Below are positions 1 through 13,335 of a stretch of DNA of 64,000 bases, one piece after another; position 1 is the first letter of the stretch, and each line of letters starts with the position of its first letter. The stretch is from positions 5,001-69,000 of the forward strand of contig CAJNDS010002271.1 of assembly GCA_905221605.1 (NCBI GenBank). Reading direction: 5' to 3'. The position numbers and the translations under genes were made by a program. The stretch is from Symbiodinium natans. Taxonomy: Eukaryota > Sar > Dinophyceae > Suessiales > Symbiodiniaceae. The notes beneath the pieces are model-generated. The model saw only the letters and a list, made by a program, of their open reading frames with translations, was not told where the DNA came from and made no database searches.

Positions 1-1150
1 GTGGAGCTGTTGAAGGTTGAAGAGGCTGTGAAGCGATGCTCCGGCGTGTGAGAGAAGCAACGGAGCACCTTGCGCAGCTTGCCTTGCACCTTGCCTTGGG
101 CACCTTGGGCAGGAAGAGCTCATGGCAGAATGGTTTGCGTCAGAGGACATTGGGGTGTGGGGGCTGGGGGGGGCCCCCTGCAAAGCACAAAAACAAATGG
201 TATTGCTAACACATTGCTAACACATTGAGAGGCCTCCCGATCTCCGGAGATGCGGTCTCGGGCGGTGGACTTCTTCACCCTCCGCTTCAAAACGCCTCTC
301 GGCCTCAGAACTCCTCTGAGAACTCCTCTGAGAACTCCTCCGAGAACTCCTCTAAGAGGCTCTGAGGCTCTGAGGTTTCCTCAGCGCTCAGCCTGTGGAC
401 GTCCCCTGCGGTCTACGACTGTCGATGTTTGATGTTGTTTTGTACGATTGCGTGATTTTGGAGGCTGTGGTGCCCATATGGCACCCAACATAGCTGGCAC
501 GAGTGCGAGGTGCTCAGCTGCTCAGGTCGTCACGAGTCGTCACGAGTCGTCACGAGTCTCTTGCGGTCTTGTTCTGCGCCACTTACGGTGCACTGCCGCC
601 AGGTCTCTATGCGACGAGCCCAGTTCAAGAATCTGAGCACCATATGTCAGAAGCAACGTGTGTCAGATTTGACTCCTTCTCTTTTGATCACAACAGCCGC
701 TGCCCTTCGAGGCCCACACCGACCAGGCCCCGATTTGTGCTCTGAGTGGTTTTGAGTTTTGAGGGGTTTCTTCAGGGTTTTTCTGATGTGCGGAGAACAT
801 GCTGGGGGGTGGGGATAGTGGGGACATGGGAGAGCCGCAGTCGGGAGGAGAGTAGTGAGAGAATGTGGAAAGAGTGCACAGCGGCTGAGCGCACAAGACT
901 CTGTTAGTTTTTTTGCCATGCCCTTGGTCAGAGCCGCTGCCAAGTCCTCCAGGACTGGCGACGGCGACCAGAACTGGGATACAGCAGCGAGCCTTGCGCA
1001 GAGTGACTCTGCACAAAAAAGAAAGGGTGCTCCGCGCAGTGGGTGCTCCGCGCAGTGGGTGCTCTGCGCAGTTTGAACATTTTCCTCAACAGAGTCTCCA
1101 CAAAGGTGGGCAGCGCATGTCGGGGAACGGCTTCCCTACGCTGAGCCTAT
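1..1150. other. gene-poor stretch with short repeats
   Basis: I see no exon here that I can support. There is a short imperfect tandem repeat of gaactcctct near 300-350 and a tandem of cacgagtcgt near 527-560. A 16-base unit (ggtgctccgcgcagtg) is repeated three times at about 1027-1072. Open frames on both strands are short and repeat-derived. Confidence 0.4.
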
Positions 1151-1179
1151 GCCCAAGCAGAGACTCGCCCCGAAGAGTG

Positions 1180-1517
1180 AAGACTGAATCACTGAAGACC
1201 TGTGCAAACAGGCGATGCTCCAGGGGCCTGCGGTGTGGCTTCGCTCATGGTTCAAAGGACCAGCATGAAATCGTCCTGAGAAGCTGTGACATGGAATCTG
1301 CCAGGAGCAGTTGTACCACCCTGCTTATTACAAGACGCCCCTCGGCCGCAATCAATGGGCCCGCAATCGGCACCTTCACCGGCCGCTTGTACAGGGTCCC
1401 CTCTGACTCTTTCTTCTTTTTTGAGCACCCAGGATGCCGTGCACGGACTGGGCGGCCGATGGCCGTTGCCCCCGCGGCCCGCAGTGTGCCTTCTACCACG
1501 ACGTCGAGGAGCCTTAG
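1180..1517 (+). CDS. CCCH zinc-finger protein, two exons (partial)
   Basis: Two separate exons each encode one CCCH zinc finger. The first has cysteine codons at 1201, 1216 and 1234 and histidine at 1246, spacing C-x4-C-x5-C-x3-H. The second exon starts after an AG at 1431-1432 and has cysteines at 1440, 1467 and 1485 and histidine at 1497, spacing C-x8-C-x5-C-x3-H. It ends in a short acidic tail and TAG at 1515-1517. CCCH fingers of this type usually bind RNA and act in mRNA processing or decay; dinoflagellates rely heavily on post-transcriptional control, so the family is expected here. The exact exon limits between the fingers are not settled: no donor I tried joins them cleanly, so a further small exon may lie between 1250 and 1430. 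The 5' part of the gene is not identified. Confidence 0.6.
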
Positions 1518-4500
1518 AGCTCTCTGCTTTGCTGCTTTGCTGTTTTGCCCTTGCTGAGACGGCAGGAGGACAAGGAATAGCACCAAAGAACACAAGTCCA
1601 ACCATCTTCAGGAAACAGAACTGTAGTGGATTCCCTGCAGACAGAGAAACTTGTCGGTTCTAGCTTGAGCCGCTTGAGCCGCTTGAGCCGCTTGAGCCGC
1701 TTGAGGTGCTTCAAGTGTGCCTTATGTGCTTTGTACCTGCTTTGCTTGAACCTTCCAACTAAAGTCGACATCTCCAGCGAGAGCTTGCTATGCTGTGGTG
1801 AGGCTTGTGAAGGTCAGGTGTAGGAATTTGCACCACTCGAGGAGCAGCGCATTGCCGAGGCCGAGTTGACGAATGCATCCGAGCACATCCGAACACATCC
1901 GAACACTCCTTTTTGACCACTCTTGCTGTTGCTTCTGTTGCTTCTCTGTTGCTTTTCTGTTGCTTTTCTTGCTGTTGTTCCTTTGTTCACAGCTGTTTGC
2001 TGCGAGTATCTCGGAATTCCTGGAGGCCTCTTTGTCGCCGCCATCGCCGGTGCGTGCGGCCCTCGAGAGCGGCGTTGCACATGCTGCACATCGATCAATT
2101 CGCCCCCAACTTCGCCGTGAGATTCTCCGCGTCTTTGCTACTCTTTTTGTCGCTTTCCTTCGCTTTCCTCCGCTTTCCTTCGTTTTCCTTCGGCTAGCTT
2201 CGGTTTGCATTCTGTGATGCTCTCTGAGGCTCGCGGGTTGAGCCTGGCCGGGTTGAGGTCCTGTCCGCACGGCCTCCTAGGCATTCTGTGTGTGAGACTG
2301 ACGTCAGACTTGTATTGTGTTGACGTGGGAATCTGCACGTTGGCCCAGCAGACAGCAACAAGAAAGCATAGGAACTGCTGCTGACAGCAGGATCCAACAC
2401 GAGGTGTGCATCCAACATGCCATTTAAGATGAGTGCCTCTTGCTCACCGGGGCGCGCTTGTGGGGGTGTGGGGGGGGGGGGGGTGTGTGGAGATACGTTT
2501 CACGGTGACTTGCACGAGTGAACCACTCGAATTAGAGGAGGCCGCAAGCCGAACTTTAGATGGTGCGGCGACCGCAGCCCACATGGGCTCCCGCTTTGTA
2601 GGCACTTTTTGTTTCAGCCAGGCTTTGAGGAATCTTTAGCAGGCACTTCACCCGAAAGAAACGCAGCCTTTGTGGGCAGGGGCTAGGGCGGAGAACGCCA
2701 ACATTTCTTCGCCCGACCATGCGGACACGCGCATGATCACTCACAAGCAGTATTCAGCGTGACACATGACAATATATGACAATAGTCTACAGAATCGGGA
2801 GGGTCAGGAGTTGCCACTCGTGAGGATGTCATAATGTGAGTTTTCTGTTGCTTTTTGAGGTCCAGGAGCTCGAGGCTTCTTTGGCGGCCCGAAATGTCCT
2901 TGCACTCAGTGAAGCGCTGTTTCCTGCAGGTGTTCGTCAAGATGAAACGTCCTTTTTGAGTTTTCGGCTTCCGGGTTTCGGGGTGGTGTGGTGGGTTACG
3001 ACCTACCACTGCTGCTAGCCACTGCTGCTTCGACCGCGAAGACGGGCTTTTTTTTGGCATCTTGAGTTCTATTTCCCGAGGTCCAAGACGTCTGTGCTGC
3101 CCGGCTTGGTCAAGCTGTTTTCAAAGCCTCTCAGCAGTTTTGTTTTTCAATTTTCGCCGCAGTTCTCAGAGGCCAGCGTGGCTGGGAGCGTCGATGGTGC
3201 GACGACGCTCAGTGGGAGGAGCGGCATGAGGCCGGGGGGGGGGACCTTGCCCGCGGTGCCGGAGCAGACGCCCGTTTTTGTTGGCCCGGAGTTTGCTCTC
3301 CAGAGAGGAGTTTGTCTTTTTTTTGAGACAGTCGATGCAACAGGACATCTTTCGGCTCTTTGGCATCTCTTGCATCCTTGGCCTCTTCCAATTCGGCCGC
3401 CTGGTTGCAGAGATGCGCAGGGTAAATCGCTTCGTGCTCTCGGCGTTTTCCTCCAGTGCCCTCCCCTTCCCCTTCCCCTCAGGGCTCGCCGGCTGTTGGC
3501 CCCTTGGCGCCGCTAGCACCATTGGCTGGCATGTTGGAGTTGGAGCCGGCATACGCCCGGGGACCCAAGGAGAGCACAAGGAGAGCACCGATGCGCCAAG
3601 CTTTCGCCAAGCTTTCACTCTTGGGCCCCTTTGCTCCTTTGCTGAGGTTCGCCTGCCACCGTGGGGAAACCAAGGGCACCTGGGCGCTTTCCCAGAAGAT
3701 GAGGAGGAGAGCGTCACGAGTGTCACGGAGACTTCCGGAGTCCCCGGACACATGAGGGTCACCTGGGTCGAGTCTGAGTGCCTTGGCAGGCGGCAAGCAT
3801 GAGAAATGTCGTCCGCTTGTGAGAGCTCTCGAATGCATCAATGATTGATTCCGTTAATTTTAGTCCCGGGGCGTGAATCTTGGGATCCGCCAGCGGGCAA
3901 CCATCGAGCACACGGCAGAGTCGGGATCCGCAAAGAGGGTGTGCAATCATTGTAATCATAGTCTGAGTTGCAATGTGAACAGCATGAACGGGTCATTTGC
4001 GGACAGGCTGCTGGTCAAAAAGACCAGCAGGTCCTTTTCAACTGCTTAGGGCGAGCTTAGTTATCGTGCGCGTGCATTGAGGAGCTCAGAGCTTGTTGTG
4101 CACGCCTGATTTCACTTCCGAAGAATGGTGAACATGTGGGGGTGTCTTCACTTGACATGTTCGGGGCAAGATGTTCACCAATTCGTTGGAGAAATGTAAA
4201 CAATGCTGGCTCGGCTAGCAGCTGATGCCCGTTGTCATCTGATTTTTGCATGCCTTGCGTGTTGTCCTGTTGTCTGGCAGATTCCAGTCGCTTTCAGCGA
4301 TGCCGGCAAAGGACGGCGAAGTGCAGATGTAAGGTTTCCTGTTTCGAAGCTGCCAGAGCAGCCCTCTCTTAGAAGAGACATGTATAGGAAGCACCAAGAG
4401 CTGTATGAGCACCAAGAGAAGTGTAGCACCAAGAGCTGTAGCACATCAAGAGCTGTGTAACACACATCAGGAGAGCTGTGTTTAGCTCAAGGGCTGACGC

Positions 4501-6485
4501 GTGAGAGTCTGTGAGAGTCTGTGAGAGTCTGTGAGAGATGGGAGAGCCGCCACTGTCAGTTTCTCAGAGCCTGCACGGGCTTTGCTGGGCTTTGCTGGGC
4601 TTTGCTGTTTTCCAATTCAAGCCCTCAAAAGTCCCAGCAGGTGATTTGTATATAGTGACAAAGACTGCAATCCCCTGAATCCACGATTTTGCTGCCAGGC
4701 TTCTGGTGGGCAACGAAGATACATTTGGGGATTGGAGCCTTGCATTTGTTGTTGCCTTGTCTCTCTTGTTAACCAAGACCTGGTTGGTCGCTTTTAGGTG
4801 ATGCTACCATCGTTTGACCAACCTTTTCCTGCGGATGTGCGATGTGCCTCACGGCGTCACGGCGTAGTCTTCTCTGTGAAATTCTGTGAATCTGCTCTGC
4901 GGAGCCAGTGCTGCGGGAGGCTGCAAGGGCAGCGGCTTCCGCAGTGAGAGCGACAGCGACACGAAGCTCTGCAAGGCCTTTCGGCCAGTGTGAAGTTTAG
5001 CTACGACGGCGCAGGTCGTCAGCAGCATGGTATGTAACGGTAAAATGGTGTAGATAATATGAGATAAGTACAAGTATGGCAAGTATGGGTAGTGTAGCCC
5101 ACTGTAGCTTCTTGCCAGCCTTCCTTGTCGCCCTGCCGAATCCTTCGCCGGTACGAGGGATCGAGCAGATCCATGTTCAGAGGGATGAAAAGAAGGAAAG
5201 CAGAGGAAAGCCACATATGCGAAAGGAGACGTGCGCTTCGGGCGAAAAGAGAGCGGGGCTCGCGGGGAGGTAGACGAGAGGGCTCGTGACACTCGCTGAG
5301 CTTCGCGCACAGCCCATATGAGTCTTGAGTGCTTCTGCAGGATGCGCTCGGTCCGGGGCCCTGAGTGCCCGATGATCCCCCCCGATCCCCCCCTGAACCC
5401 CCGATCCCCTATGTTTCCAGAGTCCGTTTCCTGTAATTCATTGAGCTTCCGGCGCCACGTCTCGCATTCTCAAATAAGGTCTACATCACCACTGTTTTCA
5501 GCCTCTTTGTGGCCTTTGAGAGAACGCTTTGTGGCTGGATGCGGTAAATGCGCTGAGAAAGGTGACCGTCGCGCGGTTCAGATTTGAGCAGTGCAGTGCC
5601 CTGCGATTTCACATTGTTTGCATCCTGGCAGCCCTGGTCCAAGAACCCCCTGGCAGAGGGCCTAGACTGTACACAGCCTTATCAGATACTGAACCCAGTA
5701 GCCTGCCAAGGTCTTAGCACTTGCGATCTTCAGATTTCCATTGGCACCTGTTGGCATATGTCGTGTGGGGCAGTGGGGCACTGCTGAAGGTGACGAAGAA
5801 ACATATCGTCACGTTCCTGCACAAGCAGCCGGGCACGTGGATTGTTCGGTGTCTTTGCCTTCCCTTCCGGCACGTGCCCCTTCCACATGCTCCACTCTGA
5901 AAAGCTCTCAGAAAGCTCACAGAAAGCTCACGAAGCACGCAACACACGACGCCTCTGGCACCGAGGTCGTCGCGCAGAGAGGGAGCAACGCGTTTTTTGA
6001 CACCGAGAGCTTTGGGCCCTCCGGCGCATGAAGGCGCCGACAGTGACTCAGAGGGAGAATTGCAAGGGGGGGTCGAATATATGCCCCTTTGTTTTTTTCA
6101 GGTGCTGGGCCGGCCTTCTTCGTGCTGCCTCTGGCTCCTTGGGCTCCTCCAGCCCGCGGCGTCGCTGAAGTCCACGGACCTCCTCCAGCGCTTCCTGCCG
6201 AGCCTGCCCAAGACCCTCGAGGAGAGCTAGAGAGGGGGGGGACCTCTGTCATTTGAGTCTTTTAAGAAACTGAGAGAGCACAAATGTTGAGGTGTTGAGA
6301 CTGAATCGAGCTCGTTGAGCAACACTGCAGAAGATACGATGCGCCAAGGTCAGGTTTACTTTGAGTGTTTGAGTGTGCTGTCTCGTCAGGCTCGGTTCTC
6401 CCAAAAACCCTTCGCCCTGGGGCCTCCGGATCGTCCGTGCACTTGGAGACATAGAGAGCTTGTGAGCTTGTTGACTTCATGTTTT
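1518..6485. other. gene-poor stretch, a few weak exon candidates
   Basis: No recognisable gene. A 9-base tandem (cttgagccg, about five copies) lies at 1663-1707. Weak exon candidates on the + strand are 1990-2080 (reading YLGIPGGLFVAAIAG after a CAG), 2861-2930 (reading VQELEASLAARNVLALSEAL after a GAG) and 3308-3422 (hydrophobic, reading IFRLFGISCILGLF). None matches a family I know, and for the last two other frames are equally open. The tandem tgtgagagtc lies at about 4499-4537. The remainder holds nothing I can support. Confidence 0.3.
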
Positions 6486-9400
6486 GTCTGCAAGCGTCGG
6501 GAGCTTGGGGGGGCCATCTGACCGCAAAAGCACCCAGCTGATGCTCATGATGCTCGCCTCCCGCTTCGTCCCATCTGCACAGTCACTGGGGCGAAGGTGT
6601 TTGCAAGCGTCGGGAGCTTGGGGGGGGGCCATCTGACCGGAAAAGCAGCCAGCTGATGCTCATGATGCTCGCCTCCCGCTTCGTCCCATCTGCACAGTCA
6701 CTGGGGTGAAGGTGTTTGCAAGCGTCTGGAGCTTGGGGGGGCGATCTGACCAAAAAAGCAGCCAGCTGATGCTCATGATGCTCGCCTCCCGCTTCGTCCC
6801 ATCTGCACAGTCACTGGGGCGAAGGTTTTTGCAAGCGTCGGGAGCTTGGGGGCTGCCATCTGACCAAAAAAGCAACCAGCTGATGCTCATGATGCTCGCC
6901 TCCCGCTTCGTCCCATCTGCACAGTCACTGGGGCGAAGGTGTTTGCAAGCGTCGGGAGCTTGGGGGGGGGGCCATCTGACCGGAAAAGCAGCCAGCTGAT
7001 GCTCATGATGCTCGCCTCCCGCTTCGTCCCATCTGCACAGTCACTGGGGTGAAGGTGTTTGCAAGCGTCTGGAGCTTGGGGGGGCGATCTGACCAAAAAA
7101 GCAGCCAGCTGATGCTCATGATGCTCGCCTCCCGCTTCGTCCCATCTGCACAGTCACTGGGGCGAAGGTTTTTGCAAGCGTCGGGAGCTTGGGGGCTGCC
7201 ATCTGACCAAAAAAGCAGCCAGCTGATGCTCATGATGCTCGCCTCCCGCTTCGTCCCATCTGCACAGTCACTGGGGCGAAGGTGTTTGCAAGCGTCTGGA
7301 GCTTGGGGGGGCCATCTGACCGGAAAAGCAGCCAGCTGATGCTCATGATGCTCGCCTCCCGCTTCTTCGTCCCATCGGAGCTTCGGGGGGCCATCTGGCC
7401 GGAAAAGCAGCCAGCTGATGCTCATGATGCTCACCTCCCGCTTCTTCGTCCCATCGGCGCAATCACTGGGGCGAAGGTGTTTGCAAGCGTCGGGAGCTTG
7501 GGTGGGCCATCTGACTGGAAAAGCACCCAGCTGATGCTCATGATTCTCGGGCCATCTGACCGCAAAAGCACCCAGCTGATGCTCATGATGCTCGCCTCCC
7601 GCGCCTCGTCCCATCGGCGCAATCGCTGGGGCGAAGGGCTTTGCAAGCGTTTGGAGCTTAGGGGGGGCATCTGACCGAAAAAGCACCCAGCTGATTCTCA
7701 TGATGCTCGCCTCCCGCTTCTTCGTCCCATCGGCGCAATCACTGGGGCGAAGGGTTTTGCAAGCGTTTGGAGCTTAGGGGGACCATCTGACGGAAAAGCA
7801 CCCAGCTGATGCTCATGATGCTCGCCCCCCGCCTCCCCATCGGCGCAATCACTGGGGTGAAGGGCTTTGCAAGCGTTTGGAGCTTAAAGGGCCATCTGAC
7901 TGGAAAAGCACCCAGCTGATGCTCGTCCCATCGGCATATTCAGTGGGGCGAAGGGCTTTGCAAGCGTTGGAGCTTAGGGGGGCCATCTGACCGGAAAAGC
8001 ACCCAGCTGATGCTCATGATGCTCGCCTCCCGCCTCGTCCCATCGGCACAATCACTGGGGGGAAGGGCTTTGCAAGCGTTTGGAGCTTAGGGGGCCATCT
8101 GAAGCACCCAGCTGATGCTCATGATGGCCTCCCGCCTCGTCCCATCGGCACGGCACAATCGCTAGGGCGAAGGGCTTTGCAAGCGTTTGGAGCTTGGGGG
8201 GGCCATCTGACCGGAAAAGCATCCAACTGATGCTCATGATGCTCGCCTCCCGCCTCGTCCCTTCGGCACAATCACTGGGGCGAAGGGCTTTGCAAGCGTT
8301 TGGAGCTTAGGGGCCATCTGACCGGAAATGATGCTCATGATGCTCGCCTCCCGCCTCGTCCCATCGGCACAATCACTGGGGCGAAGGGCTTTCCAAGCGT
8401 TTGGAGCTTACGGGGGGCCATCTGACCGGAAAAGCACCCAGCTGATGCTCATGATGCTCGCCTCGCGCCTCGTCCCATCGGCGCAATCACTGGGGCGAAG
8501 GGCTTTCCAAGCGTTTGGAGCTCACGGCGGGCCATCTGACCGGAAAAGCACCCAGCTGATGCTCATGATGCTCGTCTCCCGCCTCGTCCCATCGGCACAA
8601 TCAGTGAGCGAAGGGCGATGCAAGCGTTTGGAGCTTAGGGGGGTCATCTGACCGGAAAAACACCCTGCTGATGTTCATGATGCTCGCCTCCCGCCTCGTC
8701 CCATCAGCACAATCACTGGGGCGAAGGGTTTTGCAAGCGTTTGGAGCTTCGGAGGGCCATCTGACCGGAAAAGCACCCAGCTGATGCTCATGATGCTCGC
8801 ATCCCGCCTCGTCCCATCGGCACAATCACTGGGGCGAAGGGCTTTCCAAGCGTTTGGAGCTTACGGGGCCATCTGACCGGAAAAGCACCCAGCTGATGCT
8901 CATGATGCTCGCCTCCCGCCTCGTCCCATCGGCACAATCACTGGGGCGAAGGGCTTTCCAAGCGTTTGGAGCTTACGGAGGGCCATCTGACCGGAAAAGC
9001 ACCCAGCTGATGCTCATGATGCTCGCCTCCCGCCTCGTCCCATCGGCACAATTATGGGGCGAAGGGCTTTCCAAGCGTTTGGAGCTTACGGGGGGCCATC
9101 TGACCGGAAAAGCACCCAGCTGATGCTCATGATGCTCGCCTCCCGCCTAAGGGCTTTGCAAGCGTTTGGAGCGTGGGGGGGGCATCTGACCGAAAAAGCA
9201 CCCAGCTGATTCTCATGATGCTCACCTCCCGCTTCTTCGTCCCATCGGCGCAATCACTGGGGCGAAGGGTTTTGCAAGTGTTTGGAGCTTAGGGGGGCCA
9301 TCTGACTGGAAAAGCACCCAGCTGATGCTCATGATGCTCGCCTCCCGCCTCGTCACATCGGCGCAATCTGACCGGAAAAGCACCCAGCTGATGCTCGTCC

Positions 9401-11775
9401 CATCGGCATATTCAGTGGGGCGAAGGGCTTTGCAAGCGTTGGAGCTTAGGGGGGCCATCTGACCGGAAAAGCAAAGCTGATGCTCATGATGCTCGCCTCC
9501 CGCCTCGTCCCATCGGCGCAATCACTGGGGCGAAGGGCTTTGCAAGCGTTTGGAGCTTAGGGGGGCCATCTGAAGCACCCAGCTGATGCTCATGATGCTC
9601 GCCTCCCGCCTCGTCCCATCGGCACGGCACAATCGCTAGGGCGAAGGGCTTTGCAAGCGTTTGGAGCTTGGGGGGGCCATCTGACCGGAAAAGCATCCAA
9701 CTGATGCTCATGATGCTCGCCTCCCGCCTCGTCCCTTCGGCACAATCACTGGGGCGAAGGGCTTTGCAAGCGTTTGGAGCTTAGGGGCCATCTGACCGGA
9801 AAAGCACCCAGCTGATGCTCATGATGCTCGCCTCCCGCCTCGTCCGATCGGCACAATCACTGGGGCGAAGGGCTTTCCAAGCGTTTGGAGCTCACGGCGG
9901 GCCATCTGACCGGAAAAGCACCCAGCTGATGCTCATGATGCTCGCCTCCCGCCTCGTCCCATCGGCACAATCAGTGAGCGAAGGGCTTTGCAAGCGTTTG
10001 GAGCTTAGGGGGGTCATCTGACCGGAAAAACACCCAGCTGATGTTCATGATGCTCGCCTCCCGCCTCGTCCCATCAGCACAATCACTGGGGCGAAGGGTT
10101 TTGCAAGCGTCGGGAGCTTCGGGGGTTATCTGACCGGAAAAGCACCCAGCTTGATGCTCATGATGCTCGCATCCCGCCTCGTCCCATCGGCGCAATCACT
10201 GGGGCGAAGGGCTTTCCAAGCGTTTGGAGCTTAGGGGGCCATCTGACCGGAAAAGCACCCAGCTGATGCTGATGGGACGATCACTGGGGCGAAGGGCTTT
10301 GCAAGCGTTTGGAGCTTAGGGGGGCCATCTGACCGGAAAAGCACCCAGCCCGGAAAAGCACCGTCCCATCGGCGCAAGCACTGGGGCGAAGGCCTTTCCA
10401 AGTGTTTGGAGCCGAAAGGCAAAGCACCCAGCTGATGCTGATGGGACGATCACTGGGGCGAAGGGCTTTGCAAGGGTTTGGAGCTTAGGGGGGCCATCTG
10501 ACCGGAAAAGCACCCAGCCCGGAAAAGCACCCAGCTTGATGCTCATGATGCTCGCCTCCCGCCTCGTCCCATCGACGCAATCACTGGGGCGAAGGGCTTT
10601 CCAAGCGTTTGGAGCTTAGGGGGCCATCTGACCGGAAAAGCACCCCAGCTGATGCTGATGGGAGGATCACTGGGGCGAAGGGCTTTGCAAGCGTTTGGAT
10701 CTTAGGGGGGCCATCTGACCGGAAGAGCACCCAGCTTGATGCTCATGATGCTCGCCTCCCGCCTCGTCCCATCGGCGCAATCACTGGGGCGAAGGGTTTT
10801 CCAAGCGTTTGGAGCTTAGGGGGCCATCTGACTGGAAAAGCACCCAGCTGATGGACGATCACTGGGGCGAAGGGCTTTGCAAACCTTTGGAGCTTAGGGG
10901 GGCCATCTGACCGGAAAAGCACCCAGCCCGGAAAAGCACCCAGCTTGATGCTCATGATGCTCGCCTCCCGCCTCGTCCCATCGGCGCAATCACTGGGGCG
11001 AAGGGTTTTCCAAGCGTTTGGAGCTTAGGGGGCCATCTGACTGGAAAAGCACCCAGCTGATGGACGATCACTGGGGCGAAGGGCTTTGCAAACCTTTGGA
11101 GCTTAGGGGGGGCATCTGACCGGAAAAGCACCCAGCCGGAGAAGCACCCAGCTTGATGCTCATGATGCTCGCCTCCCGCCTCGTCCCATCGGCGCAATCA
11201 CTGGGGCGAAGGGCTTTCCAAGCGTTTGGAGCTTAGGGGGCCATCTGACCGGAAAAGCACCCAGCTGATGCTGATGGGCCGATCACTGGGGCGAAGGGTT
11301 CTGCAAGCGTTTGGAGCTTAGGGGGGCCATCTGACCCGGAAAAGCACCCAGCCCGGAAAAGCACCCAGCTTGATGCTCATGATGCTCGCCTCCCGCCTCG
11401 TCCCATCGTTTCCAAGCGTTTGGAGCTTAGGGGGGCCATCTGACCGGAAAAGCACCCAGCTGACGCTGATGGGCCGATCACTGGGGCGAAGGGCCAAGCG
11501 TTTGGAGCGTAGGGGGGCCATCTGAGCGGAAAAGCACCCAGCCCGGAAAAGCACCCAGCTTGACGCTCATGATGCTCGCCTCCCGCCTCGTCCCCATCGG
11601 CGAAATCGCTGGGGCGAAGGGCTTTCGCAGGCGTTTGGAGCTTGGGGGGGCCATCTGACCGGAATAGCACCCAGCCCGGAGAAGCACCCGGCTTGATGCT
11701 CCTGATGCTCGCCTCCCACTTCGTCCCATCGGCGCAATCGCTGGGGCGAAGGGCTTTCGCAAGCGTTTGGAAGCA
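6486..11775. repeat. 114-bp satellite array, about 46 copies
   Basis: A continuous tandem array of a unit of about 113-115 bp. Each unit contains the core gctgatgctcatgatgctcg, then a cgtcccatcggc-type segment, then caatcactggggcgaaggg, ttgcaagcgtttggagctt, a run of G and ccatctgaccggaaaagc. Copies before about 7500 carry a gtcgggagcttggg variant; later copies carry gtttggagcttagg. A three-unit higher-order repeat is visible: 6598-6940 is repeated almost exactly at 6941-7285. From 10240 on the unit is reshaped by a small duplication (cccagcccggaaaagca). Because the unit is near a multiple of three, long frames stay open on both strands; I treat those as by-products and call no gene here. Confidence 0.93.
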
Positions 11776-12380
11776 GCCATAGTGCGCCAGAACGCAAGCA
11801 GAGAGTCCAAGGCCTGATCGACTACAGCCTTCAGGCCGCCCCCGGCGCACATTTTTTTTGGCGTATTTCCTTTTGTCCTCCCAGTTTTTGTTGCTTGCTG
11901 CTTGCTTCTTTCCGCTTTCCCAGGAAGGCGACCTGGGCAGAACCCCGGGCTGCGAGCTGAGAGGGAACTCGGGAGGGAATAGGGAAAGGCAAAACAGAGC
12001 CAACGATTCCACGGTACGCTCAAACGTGTTCAGGATCGGACGTGCCCTTCCGAGTCACTGGGCATGATTACGCAAGTTGAGAGGGCGTCTTTTCTGAGCA
12101 TCAGCTACTTGTGGAAATCCAAGCGCCGGCTCACGCAATTGCCCAACGTCACTCAGGAAAGTCTGCGCAGCCATCCAGATCCAAGCCTGTGCGCCTTTTG
12201 CACTGCTCACTTGTACGGTCTTGCTACGAGCCAAAATTTTGTGTGTTCTCGCCGTTCCCTTTTCATGAGGTGGCGACCGCATGCTGACCCCGTAGGCACG
12301 GCTTTAGAAGGTTCTGCTTTAGTTTTCATCGGTCAGCCGAGATGAAACCGCGTTCAAATCCTGAGCACATTTGGAGCTAG
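11776..12380. other. spacer downstream of the satellite
   Basis: The sequence becomes unique at about 11776. Open frames exist on both strands (for example 12064-12345 on +) but show no domain, no clear splice signals and no repeated features. I see no supported gene. Confidence 0.35.
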
Positions 12381-13245
12381 ACTCTCATTGGAGGCATCTC
12401 TGCTGGTGTCGTGGTCTTCTTCTATGCCGTGTACTCCTTGTACAAGTACCAGCGCGAGGTGCGGGGCCGGAGAAAGGGCGAGGTCCCTGGGGGCATCCCA
12501 GGGCCGAATAAAACTGCGAATGAATATGCTACAAAAATGCAGCTCTGCAAGGCGAACCGCATCATCAGCCTTTTTGAGGCCAACACCCAAATCAAGGTGC
12601 GAGCTGTGCGCCCTGTGCACCATATTTGTACGGCCTTTTCGTGCGCTATTTGCTGCGCATACTGCCTGCGCTCTTGAGAATTGCAAAGGCCCTGCATGTC
12701 AGAGCGAGGGCTCATGCTCAATTTCAACTTTCTGTAACATTGGGCCGCGCTTGACCAGAATTCTGGTGTCAGCCACTTAAGCTCAAGGATCATGTCCGAT
12801 CATGTCCAGCGATTCTCCACGCCATGGGTATGTTGCGGCCAGAATGGTGCGAGAGAGCCCCGAAGATTATGATGCTCTCCAGGAGGATACCAGTCTGCAT
12901 GCCTTGCAAGACCAGCTGCACGAAATGCAGATGCAGGACAGTTGGCCTTGAGGGGCCATGAGGGGGGTGGGATGGGGTGGGGGCTTCTGCAATTGCGAGC
13001 TGTAGAAACACACACGGGGATCGCGTCACGGCGTTACAGCTTCGAAGCTGCAAGCCCTTGCGCGGAGCCGAGCAGGAAGAGGATTTGGTACAGCAAATTG
13101 ACACGCTCATGAAGGCGCGGGCGTTGACCGCTGCGCGCTGAAGCTTTGTCCCCGTCTTTGTGCTTGGATGCCTGAGGCATTCCAAGTGAAGCGAGCTCCA
13201 ATCGAGGAGAACCTCAACACCCTGCGCTGCCTCCTCAGCAAAATT
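12381..13245 (+). CDS. single-pass membrane protein with helical tail (four exons, partial)
   Basis: Four exon-like segments in a row look coding. Exon 12381-12596 starts after a TAG acceptor and ends at a GT donor. It encodes a glycine-start membrane helix (GISAGVVVFFYAVYSLYKY), then a very basic stretch (REVRGRRKGE), then a helical segment ending SLFEANTQIK. The second segment, about 12810-12940, reads RHGYVAARMVRESPEDYDAL followed by a Q/H/M-rich helix (ALQDQLHEMQMQ). The third, about 13052-13140, reads EQEEDLVQQIDTLMKARAL. The fourth, 13187 to about 13245, reads RAPIEENLNTLRCLLSKI before a GT donor. Basic residues after the helix suggest the tail is cytosolic. I do not recognise the family; a small membrane-anchored coiled-coil protein is the fairest description. 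Start and stop are not identified. Confidence 0.45.
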
Positions 13246-13335
13246 GTAAACGCTTGTGCGCGCCGCCTCGGCAGCCTGGCCGGCCAGGACAGGAAGGGTT
13301 TCGCAAAACAAGGGGAGGAAGGGCAGCGGGGTCAA

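Noticed and set aside
6660-11554. Many open frames of 60-230 codons on both strands
   Set aside because: All are repeats of the same 38-codon translation of a satellite unit.
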